This document shows positions 52,901-60,806 of a stretch of DNA of 64,000 bases, in pieces; position 1 is the stretch's first letter; each line of letters starts with the position of its first letter. The notes under the pieces are model-generated. The model ran no database searches and was not told the origin of the DNA. It saw only the letters and a list, made by a program, of their open reading frames with translations. The translations under genes were made by a program, and so were the position numbers. Source of the stretch: Pelomonas margarita (lineage in GTDB: Bacteria; Pseudomonadota; Gammaproteobacteria; Burkholderiales; Burkholderiaceae_C); assembly GCF_043555875.1 (NCBI RefSeq), contig NZ_JBIGHW010000017.1:1-64000 (forward strand), given 5' to 3'.

Positions 52901-55900
52901 AGGGCGTCGCCGTCGGCGTCGCTGAAGGCGCCGGCCGTGGGCAGGTTCACGGTCTGCCCGTCGGCTGCGCTGCTGGCGGCCAGCGGCGTGCCGCTGGCAG
53001 TGGGCGGCGTGTTGGATGCTGGGCTGACCGTCAAGGTCACCGTGGCCGTGGCGCTGGCGCCCTGGGCGTCGGTCACGACGTAGCTGAAGGTGTCGGTGCC
53101 GCTGAAACCGGTGTTCGGTGTGTAGGTGTAGCTGCCGTCGGCGCTGAGGGTGGCGCTGCCGTGGGCCGGTGGCGAGGTGAGCGCTGCGGTCAGCGTGTCG
53201 TCATCGCTGTCATTGGCCAGCACGTTCCCGCCGGCACTGCTGCCCATGCTCAGGCTGAGGCTGTCGGCGTTGGCCGAGGGGCCGGGGTTGGTGGCGGTGA
53301 ACGTGAAGGCTTGACTGCCCTGGCCGCCGCTGCCGTCGCTGGCGGTGACGGTGACGCTGTACACGCCGGTTGCGCCGCCGGCCGAGGCGTTGGCCGCCAA
53401 GGTGCCGCTGATGACGCCGCTGAGCGGGTCGATGGCCAGGCCCGGTGGCAGGCCGGTGGCGCTGTAGCTGAGCGCCTGGCCCTCGACGTCGGCGAAGCCG
53501 GCCGCCGTGTCGACGGTCACCGCCTGGCCGTCGGCGGCGGTCTGGGCGGTCAGCGGCGTGCCGCTGGGAGCCGGGGCGTCGTTCACGGGCCTCACGCTGA
53601 TGGCCACCGTGGCCATGGCCGTGGCGCCTTGGGCATCGGTCACGGTGTAGGTGAAGCTGTCGCTGCCGCTGTAGTTGGTATTGGCGGTGTAGCTGTAGCT
53701 GCCGTCGGGGTTCAGCGTCACCGTGCCGTGTGTCGGCCCGCTGGACAGGGTGGCGGTGAACATGTCGTCGTCGCTGTCGTTGCTCAGCACATTGCCGGTG
53801 ATGGCGCTGTCCTCGTCGCCGCTGGCGCTGTCGGCTGCGGCGGTGGGGCCGGGGTTGGAAACGGTGAATTGCACCGTTTGTGCCGCCACGCCGCCAATCC
53901 CGTCGTCGGCGGTCACGGTCACGGTGTAGACGCCGCCGGCGCCGCCGGCAGAGGCGGCGACGCCCAGGCTGCCCATGATCTGCCCTGTGACGGCATGGAT
54001 GCTCAGCCCGGTGGGCAGGCCGGTGGCGCTGTAGCTCAGCGATGGGCCGTCGGGGTCGGTGAAGGCGGCACCGGCGTCGATGCTGACGGCCTGTCCGTCG
54101 ATGAGGCTGATGTTGGTCAGCGGTGTGGCCGACGGTCCCGGCGATGAGTTCACGGCCACCACGGTGATGGTGACTGTCGCCGTGGCGGTGGCGCCCTGCG
54201 CGTCGGTGGCGGTGTAGGTGAAGCTGTCGTTGCCGTTGTAGCCCGGCGTGGGGGTGTAGGTGTAGGTGCCGTCGGTGTTGAAGATGAGGCTGCCGTGGGT
54301 GGGCGGGCTGGCTACGGCAGCGGTCAGCGTGTCGTCGTCCGTATCGTTGCTCAGGACCTGGCCGCTGACGCTGCTGCTTTCGTTGACGCTGGTGTTGTCA
54401 GCGGTGGCCATCGGCCCCGGGTTCGTGGCCGTGAAGGCGAAGGTCTGGCTGCTGCTGCCACCGAGGCCGTCGTTCGCCGTGACGGTGACGTTGTAGACAC
54501 CCCCGGCGCCGCCCGTCGATGCCGCCGCTGTGAGCGTGCCGCTGATCAGGCCGGTGCTGGCGTCGATGCTCAGTCCGGGTGGCAGGCCGGTGGCGCTGTA
54601 GCTCGCAGCGGGGCCGTCGGGGTCGGTGAAGGCTGCGGCGGTGGCGATGGACACCGCCTGGCCGTCGCTGGCTCCCGCCGTGGCCAGCGGCGTACCGCTG
54701 ACTGCGGGGCTGTCGTTGACCGCAGCGATGGTGACGGTGACGGTCGCCGTGGCCGTGGCGCCCTGGGCGTCGGTCACCGTGTAGGTGAAGGTGTCGGTGC
54801 CATTGAAGTCGGCTGCCGGCGTGTAGGTGTAGCTGCCGTCGGCGTTGAGGTTGACGCTGCCGTGCGAGGGCCCGCTGGCGAGGCTGGCCGTGTGGGTGTC
54901 GTCGTCGCCGTCGTTGGCCAGCACGTTGCCGCTGATGACGGTGTCCTCGGCGCTGCTGGCACTGTCGGCATTGGCCGTCGGGCCGGGGTTGCTGGCGGTG
55001 AAGGCAAAGCTCTGGCTGGCCGTGCCGCCCAGGCCGTCGCTGACGGTGACCGTGACGCTGTAGACGCCAGCCGCACCGCCGGCCGAGGCGGCAGCAGTGA
55101 GCGTGCCGCTGATGATGCCGGTGCTGGCGTCGATGCTCAGTCCGGGTGGCAGGCCGGTGGCGCTGTAGCTCGCAGCGGGGCCGTCGGGGTCGGTGAAGGC
55201 TGCGGCGGTGGCGATGGACACCGCCTGGCCGTCCATGCTGCTGCGCGCAGCCAGTGTGGTGCCGGCAGGGGCATCGTTCACGGGCGTCACCGTCAGCGTG
55301 ACGGTGGCCGTGCTGGTGGCGCCCTGGGCGTCGGTCACCGTGTAGGTGAAGGTGTCGCTGCCGTTGAAGTTGGTTGCCGGCGTGTAGACGTAGCTGCCGT
55401 CGGCGTTGAGCACGACGCTGCCGTTCACCGGGCCGCTGGCCAGGGTGGCGGTGAGGCTGTCGTCGTCGCTGTCGTTGGTCAGCACGTTGCCGCTGATGGT
55501 GGTGTCTTCGGCGCTGCTGGCACTGTCGGCATTGGCCGTCGGGCCGGGGTTGCTCACCGTCAGGTGGAAGGTCTGGCTGCTGCTGGCCTGGCCGTCGCTG
55601 GCCGTGACGGTGATGGCGTAGACGCCGCTGCTGCCGCCGGCGGAAGCGGCAGCAGCGAGCGTGCCGGTGATGGCGCCCGTGGCAGGGTCGATGGTCAGCC
55701 CGGTGGGCAGGCCGCTGGCGCTGTAGGTCAGCGCCTGGCCATCGGTATCGCTGAAGGCCGTCGCGGTGGCGATGGACACCGCCTGGCCGTCCACGCCACT
55801 GCGCGCAGCCAGTGTGGTGCCGGCAGGGGCATCGTTCACGGGCGTCACCGTCAGCGTGACAGTGGCCGTGCTGGTGGCGCCCTGGGCGTCGGTCACCGTG

Positions 55901-58900
55901 TAGGTGAAGGTGTCGCTGCCGTTGAAGTTGGTTGCCGGCGTGTAGACGTAGCTGCCGTCGGCGTTGAGCACGACGCTGCCGTTCACCGGGCCGCTGGCCA
56001 GGGTGGCGGTGAGGCTGTCGTCGTCGCTGTCGTTGGTCAGCACGTTGCCGCTGATGGTGGTGTCTTCGGCGCCGCTGGCACTGTCGGCATTGGCCGTCGG
56101 GCCGGGGTTGCTCACCGTCAGGTGGAAGGTCTGGCTGCTGCTGGCCTGGCCGTCGCTGGCCGTGACGGTGATGGCGTAGACGCCGCTGCTGCCGCCGGCG
56201 GAAGCGGCAGCAGCGAGCGTGCCGGTGATGGCGCCCGTGGCAGGGTCGATGGTCAGCCCGGTGGGCAGGCCGCTGGCGCTGTAGGTCAGCGCCTGGCCAT
56301 CGGCATCGCTGAAGGCCGTCGCGGTGGCGATGGACACCGCCTGGCCGTCCATGCCGCTGCGCGCAGCCAGTGTGGTGCCGGCAGGGGCATCGTTCACGGG
56401 CGTCACCGTCAGCGTGACAGTGGCCGTGCTGGTGGCGCCCTGGGCGTCGGTCACCGTGTAGGTGAAGGTGTCGCTGCCGTTGAAGTCGACTGCTGGCGTG
56501 TAGACGTAGCTGCCGTCGGCGTTGAGCACGACGCTGCCGTTCACCGGGCCGCTGGCCAGGGTGGCGGTGAGGCCGTCGTCGTCGCTGTCGTTGGTCAGCA
56601 CGTTGCCGCTGATGGTGGTGTCTTCGGCGCCGCTGGCACTGTCGGCGTTGGCCGTCGGGCCGGGGTTGGCGACGGTGAAGGTGAAGCTGCGCGTCAGCGT
56701 GCCGCCTTTGCCGTCGCTGGCGGTGATGTTGACCGTGTAGGCGCCGCCGGCACCGCCGGCCGATGCGCTGGGGGTGAGCGTGCCGCTGACCTGGCCCGTG
56801 ACGGCGTCCAGTGACAGGCCTGGCGGCAGGCCGCTGGCGCTGTAGGTGAGGGTGTCGCCGTCCGGGTCGTTGAAGGCCCCGGCCACGTTGAAGCTCTGCG
56901 CCTGACCGTCGACGGCTGCGCGGGGGGGCAGCGGCGCGGCGGCTACCGGGTGCGCGTCCACGCTGAGTGTGACGGTGGCGGTCTCGGTGGTGCCGTTGCT
57001 GGTGACGGTGTAGGTGAAGCTGTCCGGGCCGTAGTAGCCGGCGCCTGGCGTGTAGACGGCGTTGCCTGCAGCATCGATGGTCACGCTGCCGTGCGCGCCT
57101 TGTGTGTAGCTTGTGACGGCGCGGCCTGGATTCTCGAAGTTGTCGTTGGCCAGCACGTTCAGGCTGACGGGCTGGTCTTGCACCAGCAGCACGGCGTCGT
57201 CGACCACGTCGGCGACCGGTGCGATGCCGATGGGCAGTTGAGCCGTCACCACCGGCAGGCCGAGCAGCGTGTCCAGCGCCGTGATGTTGAGCGTTACCGG
57301 CCCGTTGTAGTCGGCGCCCGGGGTGTAGATCAAGCCTGCAAGCGCGGCGTTGATGTCGGTGGCCAGGCCCGAGAAGGTCATCGAGCTGTCGTTCACGCCG
57401 TCGCCGCTGGCCAGCGTGAGATTGGCAGTGGAACCCAGGGTCAGGTCACCACTGCCCACGCTCAGCGTCACCGAGATCAGGTTGCCATTGACGTCGCCGA
57501 TGCTGATGGTGTTGCCGCCCAAGCCCACCAGCAGCAGCGGCTGGTCCTCGTTCAGCAGGTTGACCAGCGTGGGCAGCGCGATGCTGACGTTCTGCGGCGT
57601 GATGGTGACGGTGACCAGGCCAGGCTGCAGCGCGTCGACGCCGCTGCTGTCGCGCAGCGTGTATTGAATGGTGTCCACGCCGTTGTAGCCGGCGTTGGGC
57701 GTGTAGGTGATGGTGCCGTCGCCGTTGACGACCGCAGTGCCATGGCTGGCGGTGGCGCCGGTCACGCTCAGCGTGTCGCCGGTGGCCGCCACGTCGTTGG
57801 CCAGCACGTTGATGTTGACGGACGCGTTGGTGTGGGTGGCGGCGCTGTCCACCACGGCCACGGGCGGCGGGTGGGCGGCGCTGATCTGCAGTGTCAGCGT
57901 CTGGGACAGCGCCGCGCCAAGGTTGTCGGTGGCCGTGACGTTGATGGCGTGGCTGCCCACGGCCATCGTGGTGCCGGTGATCACGCCGGTGCCGGCGTCG
58001 ATGCTGAGGCCGCTGGGCAGGCTGGCGGCGCTGTAGGTCAGCACCTGCGCATTGGTCGCCACGTCGACGTCGACAAAGGCGGTGGCGGTGGCGAGGGTCA
58101 GCGGCGTGCCAGCGGTGGCCAGCACCGTGCCCAGCGGCGTGGCCGAGGCTGAGGGAGCGTCGTTCACGGCGCCGACAGTCACCGTCACTGTGGTCACGGC
58201 GCTGGCGCCCTGGGCGTCGGTGACGGTATAGGTGAAGGTGTCGCTGCCGTTGAAATTGGCGTGTGGTGTGTACGTGTAGGCACCGTTGGCGGCCACGGTC
58301 ACCGTGCCGTTCAGGGGCGGTGTGAGCAGTGCGGCGGAGAGGGCGTCGTCGTCACTGTCATTGCCCAGCACATTGCCGGTGAGGACCGTGTCTTCCAGGC
58401 CGCTGGCACTGTCGGCCGCTGCGCTGGGGCCGGGGTTGTTTGCCGTCAACACCAGCGCCTGGCTGCTCACCCCGCCCCGACCGTCGTTGGCGGTCACGGT
58501 GACGGTGTAGACGCCCGCCGTGCCGCCGGCCGACGCGGTGGGTGAGGGCGTGCCGCTGATGACGCCGGTGCTGGCGTTGATGCTGAGGCCGGCTGGCATG
58601 CCGCTGGCGCTGAAGGCCAGCGCGTCGCCGTCGGGGTCGCTGAAGGCGGTGCCGGCGTTGTAGCTGAAGGCCACGCCGTCCTGGGCTACCGCAGCCGTCA
58701 GTGGCAAGCCCAGGGGCGGCAGGTTCGGGGTGGTCAGCTGCAACAGCAGGCCCTGGCTGGCCGAGGCCCCCAGGCTGTCGGTGGCAGTGACGACGACCGT
58801 GTAGTTGCCCGCCAGCGTGGGCGTGCCGGTGATCAGGCCGGTGCTGTTGTTGATGCTCAGGCCGGGTGGCAGGCCAGTGGCGGTGTAGGTGAGCACCTGG

Positions 58901-60495
58901 CCATCGGTGAGCACGTCGGCGTCACTGAAGCCGCTGGCGGTGGCCACGGTCAGCGCCACGCCCGTACTCTGGGCGACGGTGCCCAGTGGCGAGGCGATGG
59001 TGGGCGCATCGTTGACAGCATTGACGGTCAGGTTCACGGCAGCCAGGCTGAAGGCACCCTGGGCATCGGTCACCTGATAGGTGAAGCTGTCGCTGCCGTT
59101 GTAGTTGGCGTGGGGCGTGTAGGTGTAGGCGCCGTTGGCTGCGAGGGTCACCGTGCCGTGGGTGGGGCCGGCGATGAGGCTGGCCGTCAGCGCATCGTCG
59201 TCGCTGTCGTTGGTCAGCGCATTGCCGCTGAAGGCGGTGTCTTCGTTGGTGGTGGCGCTGTCGGTGGTGGCGTTGGGGCCAGGGTTGCTGACCGTCAGGG
59301 CCAGCGCCTGGCTGGCACTGCCGCCGTTGCCGTCGCTGACCGTCACGGTGATGGCGTAGACGCCTGCCAGCCCACCGGCCGAGGCGTTGGCATCCAGCGT
59401 GCCGCTGATGACGCCGGTGCTGCTGTTGATGCCCAGGCCGCTGGGCAGGCCGCTGGCGCTGTAGGCGAGGATGTCGCCGTCGACATCGCTGAAGCTGGCC
59501 GCAGTGGCGATGCTGATGCTGGCGCCGTCATTGCCGGTGCGGGCCGCCAGCGCGGTGCCCAGTGGCGCATCGTTCACCGCCGTCACGGTGATGTTGACGG
59601 TAGTGGTGGTGGTCGGCACGCCAAAGCCGTTGTGGTCGCTGACGGTGAAGCTGTCGGGGCCGTTGTAGTTGGGGTCGGGTGTGTAGGTGTAGACGCCGGC
59701 TGCGGTGACGATGACGCTGCCGTGGCCGGGGGCGCTGGTCAGCTGCGCCGCGCCCAGCAGTGCCGGCACGGCGCCCACGGTCGGCGTGTCCTCTGCGGTG
59801 CTCACGTTCTGCGTGCCGAGCAAACCTTCCCAGTCGGCAGCGCTCAGCGCCTGCAGCGCCACGTCGCCGTGACGGACCTCCAGGTTCCAATCACCTCCCA
59901 GCACGCGGCTGCCGGTGGCGTCATCGGACGCGGCGATGTCCAGCCCCAGCGCCGCTGCCAGTGCGGAAACAGCCAGGCCGCCGCGCTGTCCGGCTCCGAA
60001 GTCGCAGCCGTAGACCAGCACGTCGGCGCCCGGGGTGAGATGGGTGCCAATCTCGGTGAGCAGGGCGCTTTGCCGGGCATCGAGTTGTGTCGGGTCGAAG
60101 GTGGTGTTGCCGAGCTGCAGTTGGCCGCTGCTGCCATGTGTCAGGAGGTGGACGCCGCTGACATCCTGCTGGCCGCGCAGTGCCTCGGCGATCTGCTGAA
60201 GGCCATCGCGCGTGGCGTCCAGCATGACGACCTGCATGCCAGCTGTGAGCTGCGACCGGAGTTGCGCCAGATCTGGCAGGTCGTCGGCAAGGAAGACGAT
60301 TTGCGGCCCGATGCCCAAGGCCTGGCCCAAGGCTGCGATCTCGTTGCCGCTGGGTGCTGCGCCGTTTTCGATGCCATCGGCGGCGACCGGGTCCGCCGGG
60401 TGGGTCAGCGCATCAGTGGCCACGGCCAGCGCCGCAGCGTCGAACATCGCACGCGATTCGAGCGCCAGTGGCGGACGGTAGGTTCTGAAGCGCAT
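49963..60495 (-). CDS. Giant DUF4347/cadherin-like repeat surface protein
   Basis: About 3,510 residues. The N-terminus has LALESRAMFDAAA, the LEPR-like mark of DUF4347 proteins, then DUF4347 itself (VFLADDLPDLAQLRSQL; VHLLTHGSSGQLQLGN; VLVYGCDFGAGQ). About 13 copies follow of a two-part unit: an Ig-like He_PIG half (YSATGLPPGLSIDASTG) and a cadherin-like half (NDSDDDTLTA..., GSYTYTPNANFNG). The acidic NDSDDD turns suggest calcium binding. No RTX nonapeptides or classical signal peptide are seen. The C-terminal 150 residues are unique. Starts at 60495 (MRFRTYRPP), 60528 and 60624 are possible; none has a clear ribosome site. It heads the export operon and is probably an adhesin; function inferred. 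Confidence 0.88.
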   Translation of the reverse strand: MRFRTYRPPLALESRAMFDAAALAVATDALTHPADPVAADGIENGAAPSGNEIAALGQALGIGPQIVFLADDLPDLAQLRSQLTAGMQVVMLDATRDGLQQIAEALRGQQDVSGVHLLTHGSSGQLQLGNTTFDPTQLDARQSALLTEIGTHLTPGADVLVYGCDFGAGQRGGLAVSALAAALGLDIAASDDATGSRVLGGDWNLEVRHGDVALQALSAADWEGLLGTQNVSTAEDTPTVGAVPALLGAAQLTSAPGHGSVIVTAAGVYTYTPDPNYNGPDSFTVSDHNGFGVPTTTTTVNITVTAVNDAPLGTALAARTGNDGASISIATAASFSDVDGDILAYSASGLPSGLGINSSTGVISGTLDANASAGGLAGVYAITVTVSDGNGGSASQALALTVSNPGPNATTDSATTNEDTAFSGNALTNDSDDDALTASLIAGPTHGTVTLAANGAYTYTPHANYNGSDSFTYQVTDAQGAFSLAAVNLTVNAVNDAPTIASPLGTVAQSTGVALTVATASGFSDADVLTDGQVLTYTATGLPPGLSINNSTGLITGTPTLAGNYTVVVTATDSLGASASQGLLLQLTTPNLPPLGLPLTAAVAQDGVAFSYNAGTAFSDPDGDALAFSASGMPAGLSINASTGVISGTPSPTASAGGTAGVYTVTVTANDGRGGVSSQALVLTANNPGPSAAADSASGLEDTVLTGNVLGNDSDDDALSAALLTPPLNGTVTVAANGAYTYTPHANFNGSDTFTYTVTDAQGASAVTTVTVTVGAVNDAPSASATPLGTVLATAGTPLTLATATAFVDVDVATNAQVLTYSAASLPSGLSIDAGTGVITGTTMAVGSHAINVTATDNLGAALSQTLTLQISAAHPPPVAVVDSAATHTNASVNINVLANDVAATGDTLSVTGATASHGTAVVNGDGTITYTPNAGYNGVDTIQYTLRDSSGVDALQPGLVTVTITPQNVSIALPTLVNLLNEDQPLLLVGLGGNTISIGDVNGNLISVTLSVGSGDLTLGSTANLTLASGDGVNDSSMTFSGLATDINAALAGLIYTPGADYNGPVTLNITALDTLLGLPVVTAQLPIGIAPVADVVDDAVLLVQDQPVSLNVLANDNFENPGRAVTSYTQGAHGSVTIDAAGNAVYTPGAGYYGPDSFTYTVTSNGTTETATVTLSVDAHPVAAAPLPPRAAVDGQAQSFNVAGAFNDPDGDTLTYSASGLPPGLSLDAVTGQVSGTLTPSASAGGAGGAYTVNITASDGKGGTLTRSFTFTVANPGPTANADSASGAEDTTISGNVLTNDSDDDGLTATLASGPVNGSVVLNADGSYVYTPAVDFNGSDTFTYTVTDAQGATSTATVTLTVTPVNDAPAGTTLAARSGMDGQAVSIATATAFSDADGQALTYSASGLPTGLTIDPATGAITGTLAAAASAGGSSGVYAITVTASDGQASSSQTFHLTVSNPGPTANADSASGAEDTTISGNVLTNDSDDDSLTATLASGPVNGSVVLNADGSYVYTPATNFNGSDTFTYTVTDAQGATSTATVTLTVTPVNDAPAGTTLAARSGVDGQAVSIATATAFSDTDGQALTYSASGLPTGLTIDPATGAITGTLAAAASAGGSSGVYAITVTASDGQASSSQTFHLTVSNPGPTANADSASSAEDTTISGNVLTNDSDDDSLTATLASGPVNGSVVLNADGSYVYTPATNFNGSDTFTYTVTDAQGATSTATVTLTVTPVNDAPAGTTLAARSSMDGQAVSIATAAAFTDPDGPAASYSATGLPPGLSIDASTGIISGTLTAAASAGGAAGVYSVTVTVSDGLGGTASQSFAFTASNPGPTANADSASSAEDTVISGNVLANDGDDDTHTASLASGPSHGSVNLNADGSYTYTPAADFNGTDTFTYTVTDAQGATATATVTVTIAAVNDSPAVSGTPLATAGASDGQAVSIATAAAFTDPDGPAASYSATGLPPGLSIDASTGLISGTLTAAASTGGAGGVYNVTVTANDGLGGSSSQTFAFTATNPGPMATADNTSVNESSSVSGQVLSNDTDDDTLTAAVASPPTHGSLIFNTDGTYTYTPTPGYNGNDSFTYTATDAQGATATATVTITVVAVNSSPGPSATPLTNISLIDGQAVSIDAGAAFTDPDGPSLSYSATGLPTGLSIHAVTGQIMGSLGVAASAGGAGGVYTVTVTADDGIGGVAAQTVQFTVSNPGPTAAADSASGDEDSAITGNVLSNDSDDDMFTATLSSGPTHGTVTLNPDGSYSYTANTNYSGSDSFTYTVTDAQGATAMATVAISVRPVNDAPAPSGTPLTAQTAADGQAVTVDTAAGFADVEGQALSYSATGLPPGLAIDPLSGVISGTLAANASAGGATGVYSVTVTASDGSGGQGSQAFTFTATNPGPSANADSLSLSMGSSAGGNVLANDSDDDTLTAALTSPPAHGSATLSADGSYTYTPNTGFSGTDTFSYVVTDAQGASATATVTLTVSPASNTPPTASGTPLAASSAADGQTVNLPTAGAFSDADGDALRYSAAGLPPGLAIDTTTGLISGTLTANASAGGAGGVYAVTVTASDGNGGTSSQTFTLTATNPAPAAAADSTTGAEDGTITGNVLANDRDDDTLTATLATAPSNGSVVVAADGSYTYTPDANFNGIDSFTYTVTDAQGGIATATVTVTVATVNDAPAASGAPLTAKAAADGQALALGTAMAFADADGDALSYSAAGLPPGLAIDPATGVISGSLAANASAGGAAGVYAVTVTASDGQGGSSSQTFNVTASNPGPTARPDTLNATSGVPSGGNVLANDSDDDTLTASLASAPNNGRLTLNADGSFSYTPNAGYTGTDTFSYTATDAQGATAAATVAVTVSSAPNTAPTVGGSPLADTSADDGQRVLLPTSGAFSDADGDALRYSATGLPPGLAIDAVTGVISGTLAAGASGAASGGVFTVTVTADDGNEGRLSQTFGFTATNPGPTVTADTALVPEDGAISGNLLSNDSDDDAFTSTLASGPAHGSVTLNLDGSYTYTPDANFNGTDTFSYTVTDAQGATATSTVSVTINAVNDAPLASGAALVNVNGIEGQALTLNAALPFSDADNDALSYSVSGLPPGLAINPATGVISGRLDPAAASGGTGGVYTVTVTAADGKGGSVGQAFTLTATNPPPVLASPVATSPEDTPVTGNVLIGASDDDSLAATLASAPANGSVTLNTDGSYTYTPNANFSGVDSFRFTVTDSQGEARTATVTITVTAQNDAPAASGAPLGASLAQVGQPVNLSVAAAFADVDVDALTLSADGLPAGVTLNPNTGVITGTPTQAGTFTVTITATDPSAAMATQTFTWIVEPAPAIGTTGAPAADAPPPPTQNLRTASYDTVLIKAVNDVKRLGGTEALTGSQALGFSVGEVQNLSATADLNQSSPMAAVVGDLSEGFRAPTRLDSGGGNAYGSGASALSPGLAAGLPRLDDELGRGGLPSAEPAGQPAAPAPETLAEQLVKNERRRRDELDDLAHALG
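55261..56650. repeat. Nearly identical 558-bp tandem units inside the giant gene
   Basis: The same sequence GCCGGCAGGGGCATCGTTCA begins at 55261, 55819 and 56377, exactly 558 bases (186 codons) apart. Two full units and a third partial one are almost identical in DNA, with only scattered base changes, while other units of the gene share the protein pattern but differ in DNA. Confidence 0.9.
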
Positions 60496-60806
60496 GACGG
60501 CCGGCTGCTGCCGGGGAACTGCCGTCATGCATGCCTGTTGGCTGCAGATGATGGTTTCCCCGCCTCCCTTCGGCACATTGTGGGCGCACGCGCTGAGATC
60601 CGGGAAAGCAACGGGCGACAACATGATGCGAAAAAATCACGCCTAACCCTGAAACGACAGGGGCCCGACAGGCGAGGGGCATTTTTCGGCCCATGCCAGC
60701 GGCCGGCGCAGCGGAGCTTGGAAAGCTGCCCGGGCGCGTGGTCCGACTATGATTTCAGCGGTTGCCCCGGCCTGTGCCGGGGCTTCGCTTTTTTGAGGGC
60801 GTCGTC
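60496..60806. other. Divergent intergenic region between giant gene and peptide importer
   Basis: About 310 bases. The left part (60496-60624) may be the true N-terminus of the giant gene if an upstream start is used. To the right there is a TATGAT (60748) that could be a plus-strand -10 and the stem-loop at 60765. I see no small gene or repeat in it. Confidence 0.5.
60765..60794 (+). terminator. Intrinsic terminator or attenuator ahead of the peptide-binding gene
   Basis: CCCCGGC (60765-60771) pairs with GCCGGGG (60776-60782) around CTGT, followed by CTTCGC and TTTTTT (60789-60794). It has the form of a rho-independent terminator reading rightward, but there is no plus-strand gene before it, and the importer gene begins 13 bases later. 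Confidence 0.7.

Noticed and set aside
54295..56814. Plus-strand open frame of 839 codons
   Set aside because: It lies opposite the repeats of the giant gene and is an antisense by-product of GC-rich repeated codons.
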